Of a DNA stretch of 26,161 bases, positions 22,917-26,161 are shown piece by piece. The stretch's first letter is position 1. Each line of letters opens with the position of its first letter. The DNA is taken from positions 1 to 26,161 of the forward strand of contig JAZKIX010000068.1 of the NCBI GenBank assembly GCA_040384645.1, in the 5' to 3' direction. The notes below the pieces were generated by a model, which saw only the letters and a list, made by a program, of their open reading frames with translations, searched no databases and was not told where the DNA came from. The translations under genes were made by a program, and so were the position numbers. The stretch is from JAZKIX01 sp040384645. Its GTDB lineage: Bacteria > Pseudomonadota > Gammaproteobacteria > Burkholderiales > Burkholderiaceae_D.

Positions 22917-24120
22917 TCATCTTTTCAAGGGATACAACTGCTGCTTCACAAACCCCTCTGGCACATAGTCACCAACCACGCCGTATTTTTCTGGAAATGC
23001 GCGATCCGTCTTGACCACGGTCCTGAAAAAATAATCCAGGAAGGCGAAATGGGCCGCGTAGTTCTTGTCGATGGCGACTTTGTCTGACGAATGATGCCAG
23101 TGATGAAAATCAGGCGTCACCACCAGATATTTCAACGGCCCCCACGGCAAGTGCACATTGGAATGATTGAACACGGCCTGAAATCCGACCACGATAATGT
23201 AGGCGTCCATCACCGACTTTTCAAAGCCACATACATACAAGGGTCCAAGCACGCAGACCCGGGTGAAGATCAATTCGAACATATGCATGCGTGAGCCGGC
23301 CAGCCAATCCATGGTTTTGGCGCTGTGGTGGATCGAGTGGAATTTCCATAAAAACGGTACTTCGTGATAGGCCCGATGGGTCCAGTACTGCATGAAGTCC
23401 GCCACCAAAATGCACAGCAATAATTGTGGAACAAAGCCGATATCCTGCACCGCCTGTTGCAGGTCGCTGCGGACGATCCAGCCGAATACGCGATGAATGG
23501 CAAAGTTGACGATCAGTAGGGTCAAGCCGACCAAGAAATGGTTGACGATGAAATGCGCCATATCGGTTTGNNNNNNNNNNCTTGCGAAACACTGCTTGCC
23601 CTTTGTAGAGAGGAAATAGTTTTTCAATCAGGACAAAGATAAAAGTCGAACCCAACAAATCGAGGATGAACCAGTCCAGGCCGATATAGGGCGTATGGTC
23701 GGGGAAGTCACCCACCGGCACCGTCGATCCGCCCAGCGCAACGGCAGCAACGACCCACGCCAGCGCAGCCAGGTTGATGCTGCGGTTCTTTTTCAAAATC
23801 ACATTGCCCAAAGCAATGCCGCCCGCGATCAGTAGGGAATAGAACAGCACTTGCCGCAGCACATCGACCGAATACTGTTGCCGCAATTCGGGCGTGGTCA
23901 GGTATTGCGGATAATGGAATGCCAGCACGCCAAGAAAGCACAAAAAACCCAAAGTAAACGCCAGCGTGCCGCTGATCAAGCCATAACCAACCTGCATTTC
24001 GCCGCTATCTTTCAACAAGTTGGAAGTGTCATCCACTACATCGCTAACCAACCTGGCCGGCGCCTTGACTGTGGATTCAAGAACTTTGTCCTTGAGCGAT
24101 GGTTTATTAGGGTTTTCCAT
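22917..24120 (-). CDS. Sterol desaturase / fatty-acid hydroxylase family protein (interrupted by N gap)
   Basis: The gene starts at MENPNKP (24120) and ends at 22917, but the gap at 23571-23580 splits it. The two halves are in different frames with ten Ns, so the true gap length must differ from ten if the gene is intact. The N-terminal half has several membrane helices (from SGTLAFTLGFLCFLGVLAF onward). The C-terminal half carries the di-iron histidine boxes HRAYHEVPFLWKFHSIHHS and, later, HSNVH with DFHHWHHS. Members hydroxylate or desaturate lipids at the membrane with an electron donor. The product here could act on fatty acids, sterol-like lipids or carotenoids. A frame open to 24207 exists, but the Met at 24120 is the likelier start. 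Confidence 0.85.
23571..23580. other. Assembly gap (10 N) inside the hydroxylase gene
   Basis: Ten Ns between VFRK on the upstream side and QTDMAHF on the downstream side. A gap of a few codons would restore one reading frame. Confidence 0.98.
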
Positions 24121-24207
24121 GGGATGGCTTGGTAAGTGTGGTGAAGGGCAGTTTGACGCGCTATTAAACGCCCTCACTATACATGCGCCAGCGCAATAAA
24201 ATTGCAC

Positions 24208-24557
24208 GTCCCACTATAGACATGAAACTCAATTACGGACAAACATCGGCTTCCCCGGTACCTTTGGCCACCGCTTCATTGCGGCAAAAACCACCTCAAC
24301 ACGCCAGCCCAGGCGAAATGCAATATTGCATTGCAGGCATGATATTTTGAATTGTGTTGCGTCACATCCACAGCGATGGTAGCGTTATCTTGCCGCCAGT
24401 GGCACACTGTATTAAAAAAAATATTCCCTGAAAATCCCTAGGCACGCGCTGAAAATCGGTATGCACAAGACGCAAGCGCAAGCCGCTGGCCGTCGCGGCA
24501 ATCCGCCAAATACATCGCGTGCAGCGAAGTCAAACTTTATCTTTTACTGAGAACTTT
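24208..24557. other. Intergenic region between divergent genes, no gene seen
   Basis: This 350-base stretch lies between divergently oriented genes and should contain both promoters. No clear -35/-10 pair, operator or coding frame was identified. Confidence 0.5.
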
Positions 24558-25148
24558 ATGACACTGATTCGGCTAGCGTTTCTGTATATCCATCTTTTGG
24601 CATGTTGCGTCGCCATCGGCATGACCATAGTCAACGACATCATGTTGATCAGGCGTATTTTGACGGGCGACGTGAGCGACAGGCGCCGTGCAGATCTGGA
24701 CAATCTGCAATCGACGATCATGATCGCGCTGATCTTGTTATGGACCACGGGCATTTCTGTGACTGCGTTCGATGTTTTTGCTGACGGACTGCATGTATTT
24801 GAAAACCCAAAACTACAAGCCAAGATTTTGGTTTGCCTGGCACTAACGATCAACGGCATTGTCCTGCATCATCAAGTATTCCCCGTGCTGCAAAAAGCCG
24901 GCTCGATACTCAAGCTAGAGCATTTTCGACTCAAGTTGGCCCTTATTACCGGGACCATTTCCGGCATTTCCTGGCTATATGTGGCCTTCCTTGGCATCGC
25001 CCGTCCGTTGGCTTGGAAGTACTCTTTGTTCGAGATGTTGATCGCCTATCCGCTCTTGATCATGATGGCCTATATGAGTTTCCGCTGGACGTTGGACTGG
25101 TCGCGTAAGCGCACCGAAAATCTGATCTCTCAGTTTGCCAAGGAGTAG
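24558..25148 (+). CDS. Five-helix inner-membrane protein of unknown function
   Basis: Taking the ATG at 24558, the protein is 196 residues with five predicted membrane helices: about 4-25, 53-74, 88-108, 126-148 and 158-178. A charged loop (RRILTGDVSDRRRADL, 32-47) separates helices 1 and 2, and His residues flank helices 1 and 3 (IHLLACC, LHHQVFPVL). The frame is open back to 24519, but the upstream part lacks membrane character. No Shine-Dalgarno is strong. No catalytic motif is recognised; paired His in several helices could bind heme or metal, which is only a possibility. It stands alone, followed by terminators. Confidence 0.75.
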   Translation: MTLIRLAFLYIHLLACCVAIGMTIVNDIMLIRRILTGDVSDRRRADLDNLQSTIMIALILLWTTGISVTAFDVFADGLHVFENPKLQAKILVCLALTINGIVLHHQVFPVLQKAGSILKLEHFRLKLALITGTISGISWLYVAFLGIARPLAWKYSLFEMLIAYPLLIMMAYMSFRWTLDWSRKRTENLISQFAKE

Positions 25149-25267
25149 GCTTGAAGTGGTCGGGTAGGTCGAGCCGGTCGCCCGAAGATTGATCGCAGGC
25201 CACCTCGGCGCCAACGGGAAGAACCGTTCAAAGCAGTTAAAATTGCGCTCACTGTCCAATTTTGATG

Positions 25268-25295
25268 GGGGTATATGGCAAAATACCCCTTTTTC
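25268..25295 (+). terminator. Rho-independent terminator
   Basis: GGGGTAT (25268-25274) pairs with ATACCCC (25283-25289) over an eight-base loop, followed by five Ts or more. It lies about 120 bases after the five-helix membrane protein gene. Confidence 0.8.
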
Positions 25296-25319
25296 CGCTC
25301 GTGTTTATTGGGCATTTTT

Positions 25320-25343
25320 AAATACTCACCGCAGTATTTTTTT
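25320..25343 (+). terminator. Second, weaker terminator
   Basis: AATACT pairs with AGTATT over CACCGC, followed by a run of Ts. The stem is short and AT-rich; it may back up the stronger terminator just upstream. Confidence 0.5.
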
Positions 25344-25565
25344 GTCATACCAGTGCATTTTTGACGCTTGACTCTCCCCCAAGGGCAAGCATCAAGCTGG
25401 TTTCCTATTAGCGCCGCATATCAGCAGCGATCTCATTGCGCCTGATAATGCGCTTCTGCGCGTTATACTTTCCCTTGAAAATATTTCCCCAAACCAATAA
25501 AGCGGACGCGCATAATCGCAGTCAAACGCTGTCACTAACGCCACCAACAAGACCTGCCAAAACCC

Positions 25566-26161
25566 ATGCCAGCAACATCGCCGAAACATCATTTACGCAA
25601 GCTGTGGCAGCGCATCTTGCCTTATAACTATCTGGCGCCAGCGTTACTGATACTGGGTGCTTTCGGTTTATTGCCGGTCTTGTTTACCTTCTTTGTATCG
25701 TTGTTTCGCTGGGATGCGGTGCAAGGCATTAGTTCCCTGCGTTTTATCGGACTAGATAATTTTGTCTGGATTTTCATGTCGGACGACTGGTTCGGCCGAC
25801 ACCTGAGCAATACCTTGTGGAGCACGGTAGTGACGGGAACTTTGATCCATGCGACGGCGATTCCGCTGGCCAGCTTTGTGGATCACAATTTCCGGCGCTG
25901 GCGTTCGACCATCATGGCGCTGTATTTTTTGCCGTATCTGACCTCGGGCATTGTGGTGTACATCATCGTGTCGACCATTTTCTCGGGTGCCCAGGCGGGG
26001 CTGGCCAATGTGGTTTTCAACACACTGGGCAATTGGCAGATATTGGGCCTGCGGCCGCTATCGCTATTTTTTGCAGCCGAGCCGATCAACTGGTTTCGCG
26101 AACATGGCGCCGCAATTTGGGTCATGGTCGGCTGGTGGCATGAGCTGGGCTGGAATACTTT
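25566..26161 (+). CDS. ABC transporter permease, sugar type (partial, runs off the end)
   Basis: The ATG at 25566 opens a frame that is uninterrupted for 198 codons to the window end. After a basic N-terminus (PKHHLRKLWQRI) comes the classic first segment of MalF/UgpA-type permeases: YLAPALLILGAFGLLPVLFT, then FVSLFRWD and SLRFIGLDNFVWI, then SNTLWSTVVTGTLIHATAIP. Later helices include ALYFLPYLTSGIVVYIIVST. These proteins form half of the membrane channel for importing oligosaccharides, glycerol-3-phosphate or polyols with a periplasmic binding protein. The substrate and partners lie outside the window. The EAA loop has not been reached. Frequent Trp and Phe near the end fit the periplasmic loop region. 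Confidence 0.85.
   Translation, partial: MPATSPKHHLRKLWQRILPYNYLAPALLILGAFGLLPVLFTFFVSLFRWDAVQGISSLRFIGLDNFVWIFMSDDWFGRHLSNTLWSTVVTGTLIHATAIPLASFVDHNFRRWRSTIMALYFLPYLTSGIVVYIIVSTIFSGAQAGLANVVFNTLGNWQILGLRPLSLFFAAEPINWFREHGAAIWVMVGWWHELGWNT

Larger units (their letters stand above)
25149..25565. other. Intergenic region with terminators and the permease promoter
   Basis: No gene was found. The left part holds two terminator hairpins (listed separately). A -10-like TATACT at 25464-25469, about 97 bases before the permease ATG, is the best promoter clue; the nearest -35-like TTGCGC (25436-25441) is too far upstream at 22 bp spacing, so the promoter is tentative. Confidence 0.45.

Noticed and set aside
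1..26161. CRISPR array
   Set aside because: No regularly spaced direct repeats with unique spacers were found; the only tandem repeat is the spacerless 12-bp unit at 18186-18233.

Overview
The window looks like chromosomal DNA of a betaproteobacterium, probably Burkholderiales and Oxalobacteraceae-like. That is an inference from protein flavour and moderate base composition, not from a marker gene. It is draft sequence: two runs of ten Ns mark assembly gaps at 9802-9811 and 23571-23580.

Region 1 (1-9430) is a defence-like island next to a tRNA-Met gene. After the tRNA and a terminator come a relic of a NERD/UvrD helicase (only the Walker A region survives), a CbpA-type J-domain co-chaperone, and an intact NERD-UvrD helicase. 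Next is a compact, AT-rich three-gene operon (4047-7767): an alpha/beta-hydrolase with a conserved C-terminal domain, a small winged-helix-like middle protein, and an SMC/Rad50-like ABC ATPase with a CPIC zinc hook. This matches the ABC three-component (ABC-3C) conflict-system architecture, with a lipase-like effector. It is followed by a decayed type IV (AbiEi/AbiEii-like) toxin-antitoxin pair whose promoter carries an array of TTGTCCAAT boxes.

Region 2 (9430-14700) holds repeats and a small-GTPase/Roadblock operon. Two copies of a palindromic MITE-like element lie at 9707-9801 (cut by the N gap) and 12893-13030. Between them sit a 45-residue ORF, a 335-residue unknown protein, a Ras-like/MglA-like GTPase with unusual G3 and G4 motifs, and two Roadblock/LC7 proteins, closed by a strong terminator. 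A hexapeptide acyltransferase, a broken fragment that may be heme-oxygenase-like, and a 58-residue membrane protein follow.

Region 3 (15055-19151) is a copper-handling cassette on the minus strand: a TolC-family outer-membrane lipoprotein and a Tat-exported multicopper oxidase. It is preceded by a textbook CueR-type promoter with 19-bp spacing and a dyad. Divergent from it is a Tat-type dienelactone hydrolase preceded by a 12-bp tandem repeat.

Region 4 (19259-26161) is mixed housekeeping: a DUF805 protein with a pilin-like tail, a possible LURP-one/Tubby-like protein, an M48 metallopeptidase, a sterol-desaturase/fatty-acid-hydroxylase family protein interrupted by an N gap, a five-helix membrane protein, and the start of a sugar-type ABC permease running off the end. 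Several short gene relics lie between them (a dienelactone hydrolase piece at 20009-20071 and a membrane protein N-terminus at 20762-20905), so this stretch has had ongoing gene loss.
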